This document shows, in pieces, positions 1 to 8,703 of a DNA stretch of 20,567 bases. Each line of letters starts with the position of its first letter. The first letter of the stretch is position 1. Made by a program: the position numbers and the translations under genes. The notes below the pieces were generated by a model, which was not told the origin of the DNA, made no database searches, and saw only the letters and a list, made by a program, of their open reading frames with translations. Origin of the DNA: a virus; the IMG/VR virus record IMGVR_UViG_3300045051_000947, positions 1 through 20,567 of that record; one strand, 5' to 3'.

Positions 1-389
1 TCCAGCATGGACATGGCATCCACTATACCCTCAGCGGCAGTGACAGGTTCCACCAAGGACGGAATACTTGAAAACATGTTGGTCATACCCTTAGGTATAT
101 TTTCTTGCCACGCCCCCCCCAATTTCACAATATTGCGTACTATACCCTCATCCCCAGTTCCAGCCAGAGACATGGGTTCATTTTTCCATTGCTGGATTAT
201 GTTAGCATCGGTAACACTGTTAGGGGTAGCAATACTTCGGGTGTCTACAGGGGCCGACAGAGCCAAGGGAGATTTAGTACCCCAAACCTTCTTCCCCTGT
301 CGAGGACCAGATTCAGGATATTTTAAAAATTCATTTTGTAGGGCAAACAATTGATCATCTGGTAAGCCACGCAAAAAATTGATTGGCAC
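1..389 (-). CDS. Hypothetical phage protein, 5' part only
   Basis: The frame opens with GTG at 387-389, inside the TAGTG overlap with the stop of the 657-aa ejection-type protein, and stays open for 129 codons to the window edge. The visible protein starts MPINFLRGLPDDQLFALQNE and is hydrophilic, with no signal peptide, membrane segment or motif that I recognise. The one-base stop/start overlap and the absence of stops support a real, translationally coupled gene in the same operon. The position after the ejection genes would suit another virion or tail protein, but that is inference from context only. The C-terminal part lies outside the window. Confidence 0.7.
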   Translation of the reverse strand, partial: MPINFLRGLPDDQLFALQNEFLKYPESGPRQGKKVWGTKSPLALSAPVDTRSIATPNSVTDANIIQQWKNEPMSLAGTGDEGIVRNIVKLGGAWQENIPKGMTNMFSSIPSLVEPVTAAEGIVDAMSML

Positions 390-2362
390 TATCTTGGCCC
401 CCTTCTGCGTACAATTTCCTGCTGGATCATATCCTGTATTTCACTGGGTGGAAACCCCATGTCATACAGCTTCTTGGCCATGGCCTTGAGATCAATATTG
501 GCCACAGGTGGTTGTTGGATAGTCGAGAGCCTATCTGCCGTCCTGCCGGGACGGTTTACGGGGTTCCATGGCATATTGATAGGACCTGTGTTACGAGGAC
601 TATCTAGAAGACCCGCTCTTTGACCCCCACCTAAAGGAGTCACTGATCGATACTCCCCATCTATGACAGGGGGTGTCTGGTTGCGTAATGGTCCTCTAGG
701 TGTCATGCCCCTAGGGTTGATTACCATATCTGGTTCATAGGGGCCTGTAGTAAAACCGAGGTCCCGTTTGGCAGGGCCAGCAAACACCGGTTCCTCAGGC
801 ATATACTTATCTACATTATGGAACATCTTTTGAATGATTTTATTGGGGTCATTACCCATTTTAAGGAACCGCTTAACAGCCAACATAGCCCCACCAGCGG
901 CAGCAGTACTGGGTTCTGCCCGGAGCAGACCCGTGACAAGTTTACTGGCACTAAACATGTCAGACAGATCAAAAAACCCGTGAGGATTCTTGCGTTTATC
1001 CACCACAGTGCGTTTTACTACGTCCTTTTCCAGAGCCTTTAACTGACCATACTGATTCTTAAGTTCCTGATAATTATCCCCACCATATCTTTCTATCGTG
1101 TCATCAAGGGCATTACGTAATTTGGTAGCCACCCCGGCCATGGCTTTAGCCTTCATCTCTGAAATTCCAGTAGCGCGACCCTCATAATAGGCTTTCAATT
1201 GGGCATTAAGTATGGCTATGGCTTCCTGTGCCTGTTGAGTGGAATAATTACCCCTATTAATAAATGTTTGCTTCTGTTCATTGGCAAAAGCAACAACATC
1301 AGGAGCAAGGTCCTTGACAACTGGATTGGTAATAACTTCATCAAGTTCAGAAATTATGGGTTTTAACCTAACCGTTGCCCCCTGCTCCCCTGCCTGTTGT
1401 GCGAGAGCATCAAACTTTTTAAATACCTTACCCCTAAGGTTTTCAATCGAGGAGGCAAACTCCTCAAGAGTTTGGGGTACTGGAACTTTGCTTTCTCTGG
1501 CATCTTGAACGATCTGTTTAACTACCCCAATACCCTTATCCTCATACTTACTAATATCCGAAGCAACATTCTTCCCAGCCACGGTAGGGCGGATAGCCGT
1601 ATTAAGGTTTCTCTTTATCAAATTGTCGACATTGGGGGTACGCAATGCCGCCGTTGAAGGTATCCCCCCGGCAACACCACCCAATATGGCACCAGCCATT
1701 TCCGCTTTCCAGTTGTCCGGTGCGAGAGTCCGAGCCATAGCCATACCCCCAGCAGAACCCATCAAGGAAGGGATTGATGCTTTTGCCGCCTTGATGGCCT
1801 GTGGCCCCCTAGTCATGGCCCCGCCCGGGGCCATCAGGGTGGGGGTCATTTCCCCAGCAGAATATAATAGGTTTTCTACAAAGTTTGCCGGTTTTCTTGG
1901 TTGGTTAGGCAACAACTTATCCTGTATCCATTGGGAGCCACCTACGGGATTCTGGATATGTGGTGGTTGGGTTCCTGCCCCAGTAAGGGCGTTCATACCA
2001 CCCATGAAGGTGTTGATCCCCCCAGTAATAGCATCAACAGGAAGACCGGCTAATCCGGCAATACTACGATTGGCACCACCCCCAAAAAGTTCTACTCCCC
2101 TTAATATCTGCTGGGGGATGGTGGGTTTAGGCCGTTGAGGGGCAGCACTAAGAGGGGTTTCTGGCGGTACAAATTGATTGAAAGCCTTGGTCCCTGTCAC
2201 CGTTTTCCCGGTCTGAGTATCCGTAGTCTGTACCCTAGTGTTAGGGTCTTCCGGGATGGATGGCCAGTTGGGGTCGTCTTCAATGGAATATCGTTTACCT
2301 TGGGGGGTGTCGAAAGGATCAACAATACCTTTTTGAGTGTCGAAAGGATCAACGATGGGCAT
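389..2362 (-). CDS. Large internal virion / DNA-ejection-type protein (657 aa)
   Basis: This is the third of three consecutive large proteins in the position of the P22 ejection genes. The N-terminus carries the heptad IVDPFDT twice (residues 3-9 and 13-19), followed by a Pro/Thr-rich stretch. A Gly/Ala/Met-rich, partly hydrophobic region (about residues 88-240) has runs such as GAILGGVAGGIP that could enter a membrane. The second half is charged and helical (ENLRGKVFKKFDALAQQ, NYQELKNQYGQLKALEKDV) and would suit a coiled coil. The C-terminus is Pro-rich and ends RRRGPR. The start ATG overlaps the upstream stop as TAATG, so translation is probably coupled. Size, composition and order suggest a P22 gp16/gp20-like role. 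Sequence alone does not prove this, and a lytic or membrane-remodelling activity is not visible. Confidence 0.7.
   Translation of the reverse strand: MPIVDPFDTQKGIVDPFDTPQGKRYSIEDDPNWPSIPEDPNTRVQTTDTQTGKTVTGTKAFNQFVPPETPLSAAPQRPKPTIPQQILRGVELFGGGANRSIAGLAGLPVDAITGGINTFMGGMNALTGAGTQPPHIQNPVGGSQWIQDKLLPNQPRKPANFVENLLYSAGEMTPTLMAPGGAMTRGPQAIKAAKASIPSLMGSAGGMAMARTLAPDNWKAEMAGAILGGVAGGIPSTAALRTPNVDNLIKRNLNTAIRPTVAGKNVASDISKYEDKGIGVVKQIVQDARESKVPVPQTLEEFASSIENLRGKVFKKFDALAQQAGEQGATVRLKPIISELDEVITNPVVKDLAPDVVAFANEQKQTFINRGNYSTQQAQEAIAILNAQLKAYYEGRATGISEMKAKAMAGVATKLRNALDDTIERYGGDNYQELKNQYGQLKALEKDVVKRTVVDKRKNPHGFFDLSDMFSASKLVTGLLRAEPSTAAAGGAMLAVKRFLKMGNDPNKIIQKMFHNVDKYMPEEPVFAGPAKRDLGFTTGPYEPDMVINPRGMTPRGPLRNQTPPVIDGEYRSVTPLGGGQRAGLLDSPRNTGPINMPWNPVNRPGRTADRLSTIQQPPVANIDLKAMAKKLYDMGFPPSEIQDMIQQEIVRRRGPR
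2307..2353 (-). repeat. Two 17-bp direct repeats coding for IVDPFDT
   Basis: GTGTCGAAAGGATCAAC (plus strand) occurs at 2307-2323 and 2337-2353, 30 bp apart and in frame. It duplicates the heptad at the N-terminus of the 657-aa protein. Confidence 0.85.
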
Positions 2363-3873
2363 TACCGACCCCCATATTTTTTATCGTAGTATCGCCCCAA
2401 TTCTGCATCGGGAACACCGGGATTGGCCTTTCTTGCTGCTGATAACCATTGAGCCAAGGTCGGTTTAGACATAGGCTTTCTGTATACCTTGGGATCCCGG
2501 CGAGAGTTCATCCTTTTTCTTACGGCTTCCTGCTGCTTATCTAAGGCCCGCTCAGCAGCAACACCAAGATCGTGGGCATTGGTCAAAATCTTCTCTATCT
2601 CACCTATCGGCATAGTATCATCATGATAGGCACGTTGAATTGCCGCTTGGGTTTCCCCCACCCCAGCAATACCCAAAGACCCCGTTTCAGACTTACCAAG
2701 TTCTAGTGATATACTATTAAGGGTCTGTTGGATAGCGGCACGTGTTCCTGACCCCATCAGGGTATCGATTTTTGCAGCGGGATATTTAGCCAAACGGTTC
2801 CAATCCGCATAATAGGGTTGTTTTAACTGATTGAAAATACCGATATTTTCATCAATCTTATTGATGAAAGTTTTTGTTAATTCAGCCCTTTTTGTCAGGT
2901 CGGTGGCAACACTAATATCAGCTTTAGTATCAGCTATCTTAGTGGCCGGGGTTCTGGTATCCCCTTCTGCCGTTTCACCTAAACCAAGGGCGGCAGAACG
3001 GGGGTATACTTTTCCTACCGGAGACACTTTTTCACCCTTGGTACTATACTTATACTGTGGACCACCCCTTCTGCTGTAGTAAACCATGTCCCCAGCCTCA
3101 TCGACTCCTGCGGGGGCCTGAAATTCCCCTCTACTGTTAGAGGCATTGGGTCGCATACCACTTGACAGGGCAACCCAGTCATTGGGGTTTGATGGGTCCC
3201 CGCCGGGTTTTAAAGCCCGTTTTTCTACGGTACCTTTATTGTCAATAACAAAATCTTTAACCATTTTATTAGAACTAGGTGCAAACTCCTTGGATCTTCC
3301 AATGAGGTTTTCGATCCCGGCCTCACGCATGGCGGCAGCACGTTGCATGAGAATGGGGTTCATAGACCTTTCAGCGGCACCAATAATGGCTTCGGCCTGA
3401 GCCACAGCACTCTTGCTGTCCTCATCATAGAGACTCTTGGTGCTATCCCATAGAGGCTTTGACCAGACATCGAACTCCCTAGCCTGATCCAGTATCCGTT
3501 TTTCCTGAGCGGCGGCGATGGCCCTCTGCTGTTCGGCAAGTTGCTGCTGGGCAGCATATTCCCCATAGTTGCCAACTGGTAGTTGTTTCTGCCTCATCCC
3601 TACTTGGCCGGGGATCTGCTGTGGTGGCAAAGGGAAGGTAGATCGGCCCTGACCACCGATCATTTTCAGATAGTTGGCAGAGGGGGCCTCTGGATTGTCC
3701 ACCATACCCATGACAGGTTCGCTAGGTGCATTTCCTTGTTTCACTAGCCAATTCTGGCCCTGTTGCGCTTGTTGCTGTTCCAGTTGCCGTTGGCCAAGTA
3801 CCTGTTGTAGTAAGGCATTTTGCAACTGGGATTGATCCACCTGTGCTAGTTCACCTGCAAGATTCCACGCCAT
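2362..3873 (-). CDS. Internal virion / DNA-ejection-type protein (503 aa), Gln-rich coiled coil
   Basis: The N-terminus is very rich in Gln and Leu (QSQLQNALLQQVLGQRQLEQ, then AAQQQLAEQQRAIAAAQEKR), which predicts amphipathic helix or coiled coil. The middle is hydrophilic, with SNKMVKDFVIDNKGTVEK near residues 200-220. The C-terminal half is helical (DTKADISVATDLTKRAELTK, ERALDKQQEAVRKRMNSRRD). It ends with a basic, helical tail (ARKANPGVPDAELGRYYDKK). No enzyme motif is visible. A strong ribosome site (AGGAGG, 9 nt before ATG) fixes the start, and the stop overlaps the next start as TAATG. Together with its two neighbours it occupies the place of P22 genes 7/20/16, so a role as a virion protein ejected with DNA is the best guess. 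Confidence 0.7.
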   Translation of the reverse strand: MAWNLAGELAQVDQSQLQNALLQQVLGQRQLEQQQAQQGQNWLVKQGNAPSEPVMGMVDNPEAPSANYLKMIGGQGRSTFPLPPQQIPGQVGMRQKQLPVGNYGEYAAQQQLAEQQRAIAAAQEKRILDQAREFDVWSKPLWDSTKSLYDEDSKSAVAQAEAIIGAAERSMNPILMQRAAAMREAGIENLIGRSKEFAPSSNKMVKDFVIDNKGTVEKRALKPGGDPSNPNDWVALSSGMRPNASNSRGEFQAPAGVDEAGDMVYYSRRGGPQYKYSTKGEKVSPVGKVYPRSAALGLGETAEGDTRTPATKIADTKADISVATDLTKRAELTKTFINKIDENIGIFNQLKQPYYADWNRLAKYPAAKIDTLMGSGTRAAIQQTLNSISLELGKSETGSLGIAGVGETQAAIQRAYHDDTMPIGEIEKILTNAHDLGVAAERALDKQQEAVRKRMNSRRDPKVYRKPMSKPTLAQWLSAARKANPGVPDAELGRYYDKKYGGR

Positions 3874-3887
3874 TATTTATATCCTCC

Positions 3888-5183
3888 TTACAGGGAACGT
3901 ATTAAGGCATTGCCAGCTGTGCCAAGGTTAGACGCTATGTTCTGTGCGCCCTGTGCAGCGGCCTGACCACCCATAACCCCAAATCCACCTGAGTTGGACG
4001 CAGCATTCGCTCCCAAGGTGCCCAACTGGTTGGCGGTAGTTTGACCCACCCCGGCAAGGGAACTCTGTCTGTTCCACAACTGGTTCTGATTGGCAATCTG
4101 GGCGTTGTACAATTGAGTTGCAGCATTAGCATCCAGACCATATTGCTGCATGACTCGGTTAATATCGTTCGCATATTGGGTCTGCGTGTTGCTGGTCTGG
4201 TTCTGCCAGTTCTGTTGGTTCGCAGCATTACTGAAAGTTGCGTTCTGCAAATTAGCCTGATTGTTAGCCTGTTGATTGGCCATCTGTGCCGCAACCTGAT
4301 TGCTGTAACCCTGCTGAATATATTGGTTATATAACTGCATATTGGTTGCATTGGCCTGATTATTGGCACCGAGGGAGGCAAGTTGCGCCTGTTGGTTAGC
4401 ACCATACGCCCCCAACTGTTGGTTGTAATCCTGATTCTGGTACTGTGCCCCCAACTGCATACCCAACTGTTGTAATGCGGCGGCCTGATTACCTGAGCCA
4501 AAATTGCCTTTTGCGGCGGCGGATGCATCTATGGCCTGAGTACCGGCCTTCATTTGTGCCTGATATGCGGGGTTACTAAAAAAGGAATTGGGGTCATAGT
4601 TAAAACCCGCGAGATTTATACCCTGTTGTCCCGCATTAGTCTGTAGATTTGGACCATACCCCACATTCAAACCCTGTTGATTGGCATTGGTCTGTAGTGT
4701 GGGTGCATTCACTCCCTGATATGTAGGCAATCGGGTACCGGCAGTGGATATTGCGCGTCTATATTCGTCCACGGACGGCATTGCGGCAAATCCGGGTTGG
4801 GACATCTGTTGTAGGGCATTAGTCCCGGCTTGGAGCCACGGCGCAAGGTTTTTCTGAGAGGTGGCGAACTGGGCCATCTGGGCATTAATAGCATTTTGTG
4901 CTGCCTGTTGCTGGGCCTGACTACCATACAACGAGGCGAGAGTGCCACCAGCCCCCGATAATAAACTACCTAAATTAGATGTAGCCCCCGTATCCCCGGC
5001 CAATAGCTTTGGAAAAGCAGTCCCCAGTGATGATGTAATATTACTCCAAAAATTTGGGTCACCCCCAGTCACATCACCGGCATTATCCATGGTCCAGTCT
5101 AGCATATTAAAATCTTCACCAGTATAAATTGGATCATTGGGGTCGGAATAATCTGGTAATTCAAACGAATAGTCATTGGCCAT
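3888..5183 (-). CDS. Asn/Gln/Ala-rich internal virion / ejection-type protein (431 aa)
   Basis: An acidic, aromatic N-terminus (MANDYSFELPDYSDPNDPIY) leads into a Ser/Gly/Ala segment and then, from about residue 95, a long low-complexity helical region dominated by Gln, Asn and Ala. Within it, LQTNANQQGLN and LQTNAGQQGIN repeat near residues 160-190. The Asn/Gln content between about residues 225 and 385 is extreme. There are no Cys residues or catalytic motifs. Proteins of this composition are common beside podoviral ejection genes and are often labelled DNA transfer or injection protein; that assignment rests on composition and position. The start follows GGAG by 6 nt. The out-of-frame 197-codon reading frame inside it is a by-product of the repetitive composition. 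Confidence 0.7.
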   Translation of the reverse strand: MANDYSFELPDYSDPNDPIYTGEDFNMLDWTMDNAGDVTGGDPNFWSNITSSLGTAFPKLLAGDTGATSNLGSLLSGAGGTLASLYGSQAQQQAAQNAINAQMAQFATSQKNLAPWLQAGTNALQQMSQPGFAAMPSVDEYRRAISTAGTRLPTYQGVNAPTLQTNANQQGLNVGYGPNLQTNAGQQGINLAGFNYDPNSFFSNPAYQAQMKAGTQAIDASAAAKGNFGSGNQAAALQQLGMQLGAQYQNQDYNQQLGAYGANQQAQLASLGANNQANATNMQLYNQYIQQGYSNQVAAQMANQQANNQANLQNATFSNAANQQNWQNQTSNTQTQYANDINRVMQQYGLDANAATQLYNAQIANQNQLWNRQSSLAGVGQTTANQLGTLGANAASNSGGFGVMGGQAAAQGAQNIASNLGTAGNALIRSL

Positions 5184-5194
5184 GGTGTACTCCT

Positions 5195-6841
5195 TTATCC
5201 AAAAAGCGTTTGTAATTTGTTAAAACCCATAGTAGGAGTTGATGCTTTAGGTGTCGGTAATGCAGAAAGTATACCAGAATCAGACATATATGAGGGGCGG
5301 ATTGGCCCAAGTTTGTCATTTTTAGTGACCGGAGCATTCAGTCTATTTGGTAGTGTAGAGGTTTTTTGCTGCGTTGCTTTCTTTAGTGCGTTGTTCATTA
5401 TTGTTTGGTTTGTTGCCTGTTGTCTGTTTTCACCAAACTGTGGGCCGAAAGTATTATATACTAGAGGGGCAATACGACCAAAATCTAAATTAGTACCCAT
5501 TTGGTCTTGTAATAAATAATTGAAAGCAGGGGTGGTGTTAGTTACCCCAAAATCGATTAAAGCCTTTTCCCACGGCTTTATTCCTGCTGCTATTTGTCCA
5601 CCGGCATCTACGGCTGATCCAACAAATTGACCCATTGTTGGAGTCAACTTATCAAAAAGATCGGGGTTAAGGTTTGCTTGTATCTGATGATCATTGAAGC
5701 CCATGATCTTTAAATCGTTTTCATTGGCCCCAGCACTAATGGCATCTTTAATTGATATTGGTTGCCCTGCTAAAGTTCCGTAGTCTATACCATGCTGTAT
5801 ACCAGTAGCCCCGCCTTTAATAGCCCCGGATATTGCCGCTTGTTCCAGATTATTCCCGGTTATCCCGGCCATTGTGGTATTGGCCCCACTTTGTACAGCG
5901 GCGTGGGCCAAAGTTTCGGCAACAGCAGGACTTATCCCGGCATTAATCAACGCATTGGTTGACCAATTAGATAAGGGGGCCACCCCAGCACCGATGCCAC
6001 CAGCAGCGGCACCATACAGAGCCCCTTGACCTATATCACCACCATTAGCGGCAGCGGACAAAGAACCAGTAGCTGCCCCAGTAGCCGCTTGACTTATGAT
6101 AGGTGCAACAGCGGCATTGACCCCTGCATCAACAAGAGCATTAGCTCCAGATGCTGTCAAATCACCTAACCCACCACCTCCAACAAATCCTCCTATAGTA
6201 CCGAGTCCAGCAGCAGTCGGATTACCCCCAGAAGATATACCGCTCATCGCCCCACCAACAATACCAGCCGCTAATGGACCCAAGGCCCCACCAGTCATTA
6301 TGGTGGCCCCCGTACCTACAATGCCTCCTATAATAGTGTTGGCTAGTCCAACTCCATCATCTTTAGTCACATACTGAGGATTGATATAACCTTTATATGG
6401 ATCACTATTTTGTGTTGACCGGAAATCAGTTGGTGTAGAAACAAACTGGGATAGTATATACCGCCCAACAGGATCATCTTTAACATTGAAATTGTTAAGT
6501 GCTAATGTCCCACCGGATTTATAACCAGTGTTTAGGTATGCTTTATACAGTTGATCCCACTTTTCTGGCCCTATTTGCTGGTAGAGTAGGGCTGTGTCAT
6601 AAGCATCTTTGTTAGCTTGTGCTAGAGCTTGGTCCCCACTATAGCCGAATAGATCATAGATTCTAGATCTCTGAGAGCTGAGAGTGGGAAACATACTATA
6701 GGACTCACGAGGGTCTGGTGTAGGTTGAGCCGTGGACTGGGTAGGATGTAAGGAGCCCCAAATCTCTGCGGTAGCGGCATCTTCACGTGCTTTCTGTTCT
6801 GAGGTTGTTACCCCAAAGATGTCATCGATAGTTTGTACCAT
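5195..6841 (-). CDS. Gly/Ala-rich, membrane-active-looking virion protein (548 aa)
   Basis: Residues 1-160 are hydrophilic, with a Tyr-rich part (IYDLFGYSGD, LLYQQIGPEKWDQLY). Residues about 165-345 are a very Gly/Ala-rich hydrophobic block with glycine-zipper patterns (IIGGIVGTGATIMTGGALG, AAGIVGGAMSGISSGG). The C-terminal 200 residues are ordinary soluble sequence ending MGFNKLQTLFG. Gly-zipper blocks of this kind occur in phage ejection proteins that build a channel through the host envelope, and the gene stands first in the ejection group, two bases after the adaptor gene (TAACCATG). A pore or tunnel function is inferred, not shown. It could also be a structural or tape-like protein. Confidence 0.68.
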   Translation of the reverse strand: MVQTIDDIFGVTTSEQKAREDAATAEIWGSLHPTQSTAQPTPDPRESYSMFPTLSSQRSRIYDLFGYSGDQALAQANKDAYDTALLYQQIGPEKWDQLYKAYLNTGYKSGGTLALNNFNVKDDPVGRYILSQFVSTPTDFRSTQNSDPYKGYINPQYVTKDDGVGLANTIIGGIVGTGATIMTGGALGPLAAGIVGGAMSGISSGGNPTAAGLGTIGGFVGGGGLGDLTASGANALVDAGVNAAVAPIISQAATGAATGSLSAAANGGDIGQGALYGAAAGGIGAGVAPLSNWSTNALINAGISPAVAETLAHAAVQSGANTTMAGITGNNLEQAAISGAIKGGATGIQHGIDYGTLAGQPISIKDAISAGANENDLKIMGFNDHQIQANLNPDLFDKLTPTMGQFVGSAVDAGGQIAAGIKPWEKALIDFGVTNTTPAFNYLLQDQMGTNLDFGRIAPLVYNTFGPQFGENRQQATNQTIMNNALKKATQQKTSTLPNRLNAPVTKNDKLGPIRPSYMSDSGILSALPTPKASTPTMGFNKLQTLFG

Positions 6842-6843
6842 GG

Positions 6844-7575
6844 TTAATTATACCCGTCAGTGTAGATATTGTAGGTACTCGTTTTACCCGGCAAATCCAT
6901 TCCTGCTGTTATCTGCACAGAGTTCATGGTACGAAGATTATTAAGTGAATTGTTGGCAATTGAAATAATTTCAATTGGTACTGGTACAGAAGCATCACGG
7001 AAAAATCGGAAGGACCTTACTGCAATGTTATAAATTAATGCCTCATAATATGCAGGTTCAAAAGAAACAGTGTCAGTGAGGTTAACAAATTCGTTAAGAT
7101 AGGCATCCACTTCCATAAACAAGGTATAGGATTTATCGGGATTATAGTAAACGGAGATAGTACCAATATTTGTAGTCTGTTGAGCGTCACCGGGATCATA
7201 TGCCAGATACATCGGTTGCCCAGTAGAATCGGTTTTATCAGACAAACTGTTATACGTCTCAACAGGAATGATGTCTAAGGTTGTATCCAAATTACTGGAA
7301 TCCCTGATATAAGCGGACCTTACTGAGATGGGTTTTGCCGCCGTGACTGTGGCACCAGAAGGGCCAATAGTATAGGTGGGGGTCCCTGCGTTGATGGTAA
7401 AGGATGTGGGATGAGTTGAACGCAATAAAAGTCGCTGGGTTGACCAACGATCGATCATCACATTGGCAACACGCAACAAAACAGCGTATTCACTGGTAGT
7501 GGGGGTTTCATCCATTGCTATTACACCAGACAATGCTAAGGCATCCTTAAGCACATCCTGTACTTGGATAATCAT
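6844..7575 (-). CDS. P22 gp4-like head-to-tail adaptor / DNA-stabilization protein (243 aa)
   Basis: The N-terminus (VQDVLKDALALSGVIAMDET, then LLRVANVMIDRWSTQRLLL) is the typical helical start of gp4-type adaptors: a DALxxxGV..(D/E)xP segment followed by a helix ending in xxRWSxxRLLL. A TYTIGPSG turn at about residues 67-74 is also characteristic. The adaptor would form the ring under the portal and close the packaged head. Length and place (after coat, before the ejection genes) agree with P22 gene 4. The start overlaps the (VKEP)n gene as ATGA. In P22 gp4 has been linked to peptidoglycan hydrolysis; I see no catalytic motif here to support that. No obvious gp10 or gp26 homologue follows it in the window. 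Confidence 0.8.
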   Translation of the reverse strand: MIIQVQDVLKDALALSGVIAMDETPTTSEYAVLLRVANVMIDRWSTQRLLLRSTHPTSFTINAGTPTYTIGPSGATVTAAKPISVRSAYIRDSSNLDTTLDIIPVETYNSLSDKTDSTGQPMYLAYDPGDAQQTTNIGTISVYYNPDKSYTLFMEVDAYLNEFVNLTDTVSFEPAYYEALIYNIAVRSFRFFRDASVPVPIEIISIANNSLNNLRTMNSVQITAGMDLPGKTSTYNIYTDGYN

Positions 7576-7823
7576 TTTTTACCCTTTTGAACAACCGTTG
7601 AATGTTTAACCTCTTTTTTTGCCGGAGGTTCCTTTACTGGTTCCTTTACTGGTTCCTTTACTGGTTCCTTTACTGGTTCCTTTACTGGTTCCTTTACTGG
7701 TTCCTTTACTGGTTCCTTTACTGGTTCCTTTACTGGTTCCTTTACTGGTTCCTTTACCGAAGTAACTGGAATTTGATTATATATCCCGGTGATCGGGTCC
7801 CTCACGATAGTATAACCATTCAT
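7572..7823 (-). CDS. Small protein with eleven VKEP tetrapeptide repeats (83 aa)
   Basis: The protein has three parts: a 22-residue head (MNGYTIVRDPITGIYNQIPV plus TS), eleven perfect VKEP repeats (residues 23-66), and a Lys-rich tail (PAKKEVKHSTVVQKGKK). Alternating Lys/Glu with a Pro every fourth residue predicts an extended, charged rod rather than a helix. Function is unknown. It lies between the Lys-rich 56-aa gene and the adaptor gene, with an ATGA overlap into the adaptor, so it may be a minor virion or assembly protein. The opposite strand also reads open through the array (FLYW repeats) only because the 12-bp unit contains no stop in that frame. Confidence 0.75.
   Translation of the reverse strand: MNGYTIVRDPITGIYNQIPVTSVKEPVKEPVKEPVKEPVKEPVKEPVKEPVKEPVKEPVKEPVKEPPAKKEVKHSTVVQKGKK
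7627..7758 (-). repeat. 12-bp minisatellite, 11 copies
   Basis: GGTTCCTTTACT (plus strand) is repeated head to tail eleven times with 12-bp period. Only the last copy differs, ending TTTACC. The unit is in frame and codes for VKEP. Confidence 0.97.
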
Positions 7824-7825
7824 AA

Positions 7826-7996
7826 TTAATATCCCATTTTCATTTTCTTGGGTTTAGTAATTTTAGCCATCGCTTTTACTTTGGGCACAGACACTTTAGT
7901 CTTTTTGGGTTTAGAGGCTTTCACGGCTTTCATTTCTGCTTTGTAATTATCACCCATTGCCAAAGGACTGGAACCAAAAGATTTAGTTTTCTTCAT
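7826..7996 (-). CDS. Lys-rich small basic protein (56 aa)
   Basis: ATG at 7994-7996 follows AAGGAG by 7 nt and lies within the last codons of the glycosyltransferase gene (14-nt overlap). The frame runs 56 codons to TAA, two bases before the start of the (VKEP)n gene. The product begins MKKTKSFGSSPLAMGDNYKA and then is dominated by Lys, Pro, Val, Ala and Met (PKKTKVSVPKVKAMAKITKP), ending KKMKMGY. Nearly one third of residues are Lys, so nucleic-acid binding or packing against DNA in the head is plausible, but no family is recognised. The good ribosome site and tight spacing on both sides support it as a real gene. Confidence 0.75.
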   Translation of the reverse strand: MKKTKSFGSSPLAMGDNYKAEMKAVKASKPKKTKVSVPKVKAMAKITKPKKMKMGY

Positions 7997-8693
7997 CCTG
8001 TTTCTCCTTGTTATAATTTATAAGATGTTGGTGGAAATTACCCTTGTAAACCTCAGTTGCATTATTTTTCCAGTGATTAAGATTCAGGTCAGGAATTATC
8101 CATATTTCCCCACCCATTTCAATCCACCGTTTGCTAAATGCGTAGTCCTCACCATACCACACACCCTCAATAACCCCGTGATTAAACATATCAATCTGTT
8201 GGCTAAGAGGTGGGCCAAACAACAACTCCGGGTAGCGTCTAGCAAAAGCATTCACGGCATTCATGGATACTTTCAAGAATCCCGCCGGAATCTTTTCAGC
8301 CTTTATACAACCATCGGAACGGACCATGAGTTGTCCGGTTTTGTCAGTGGCCAAGACCCCCATGTAGATCTCCTCTACATTGGGTTTACGATACGTCCCG
8401 GCAACCACGTCACCCTCAGTTTCCAACAATTTCACCATATCCTCAGGTTGCCATTCAAGGTCCCAGTCTAGAAATACGATGAAATCAACATCAGCATTGG
8501 CGGCTTTACGGATGACCTTGGCACGGGCTGCAGAGATATAAGGACAGTTCTCCTCCACAGCTACCGAATGTTCCCATCCAGCAGCTTCCACAGCAGGAAT
8601 GCATGCTTCCAAAGAGCGGACAAAGGGTGGTGTAGGCTTTCTTCCCATGTACAGTGTGACGAAAGCTACCTTCTTGCGTGTTTCGACTATCAT
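7983..8693 (-). CDS. GT-A type glycosyltransferase (236 aa)
   Basis: The fold signature is clear: a beta strand KVAFVTLYMG at residues 8-17, NCPYISAARAKVIRKA at 49-64, FIVFLDWDLEW at 71-81 giving a DWD (DxD) metal/nucleotide-sugar motif, a second-half motif GVWYGEDYAFSKRW (177-190) with Glu182/Asp183 as candidate catalytic acids, and a late His (LNHW, 207) as a possible metal ligand. No signal peptide or membrane helix is seen, so it should act in the cytoplasm. The gene follows a strong hairpin and has its own GGGAG ribosome site. Glycosyltransferases in phages modify host O-antigen, DNA bases or virion proteins; the target here is unknown. The place among structural genes makes a virion protein worth testing. 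Confidence 0.82.
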   Translation of the reverse strand: MIVETRKKVAFVTLYMGRKPTPPFVRSLEACIPAVEAAGWEHSVAVEENCPYISAARAKVIRKAANADVDFIVFLDWDLEWQPEDMVKLLETEGDVVAGTYRKPNVEEIYMGVLATDKTGQLMVRSDGCIKAEKIPAGFLKVSMNAVNAFARRYPELLFGPPLSQQIDMFNHGVIEGVWYGEDYAFSKRWIEMGGEIWIIPDLNLNHWKNNATEVYKGNFHQHLINYNKEKQDEEN

Positions 8694-8703
8694 GTAGTTC
8701 TCC

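Noticed and set aside
3935-4528. 197-codon frame overlapping the Asn/Gln-rich gene
   Set aside because: It is in another frame on the same strand, without a ribosome site, and open because of repetitive composition.
7602-7829. Plus-strand frame coding FLYW repeats
   Set aside because: It is the antisense reading of the 12-bp minisatellite; the minus-strand frame has operon context and the ATGA overlap.
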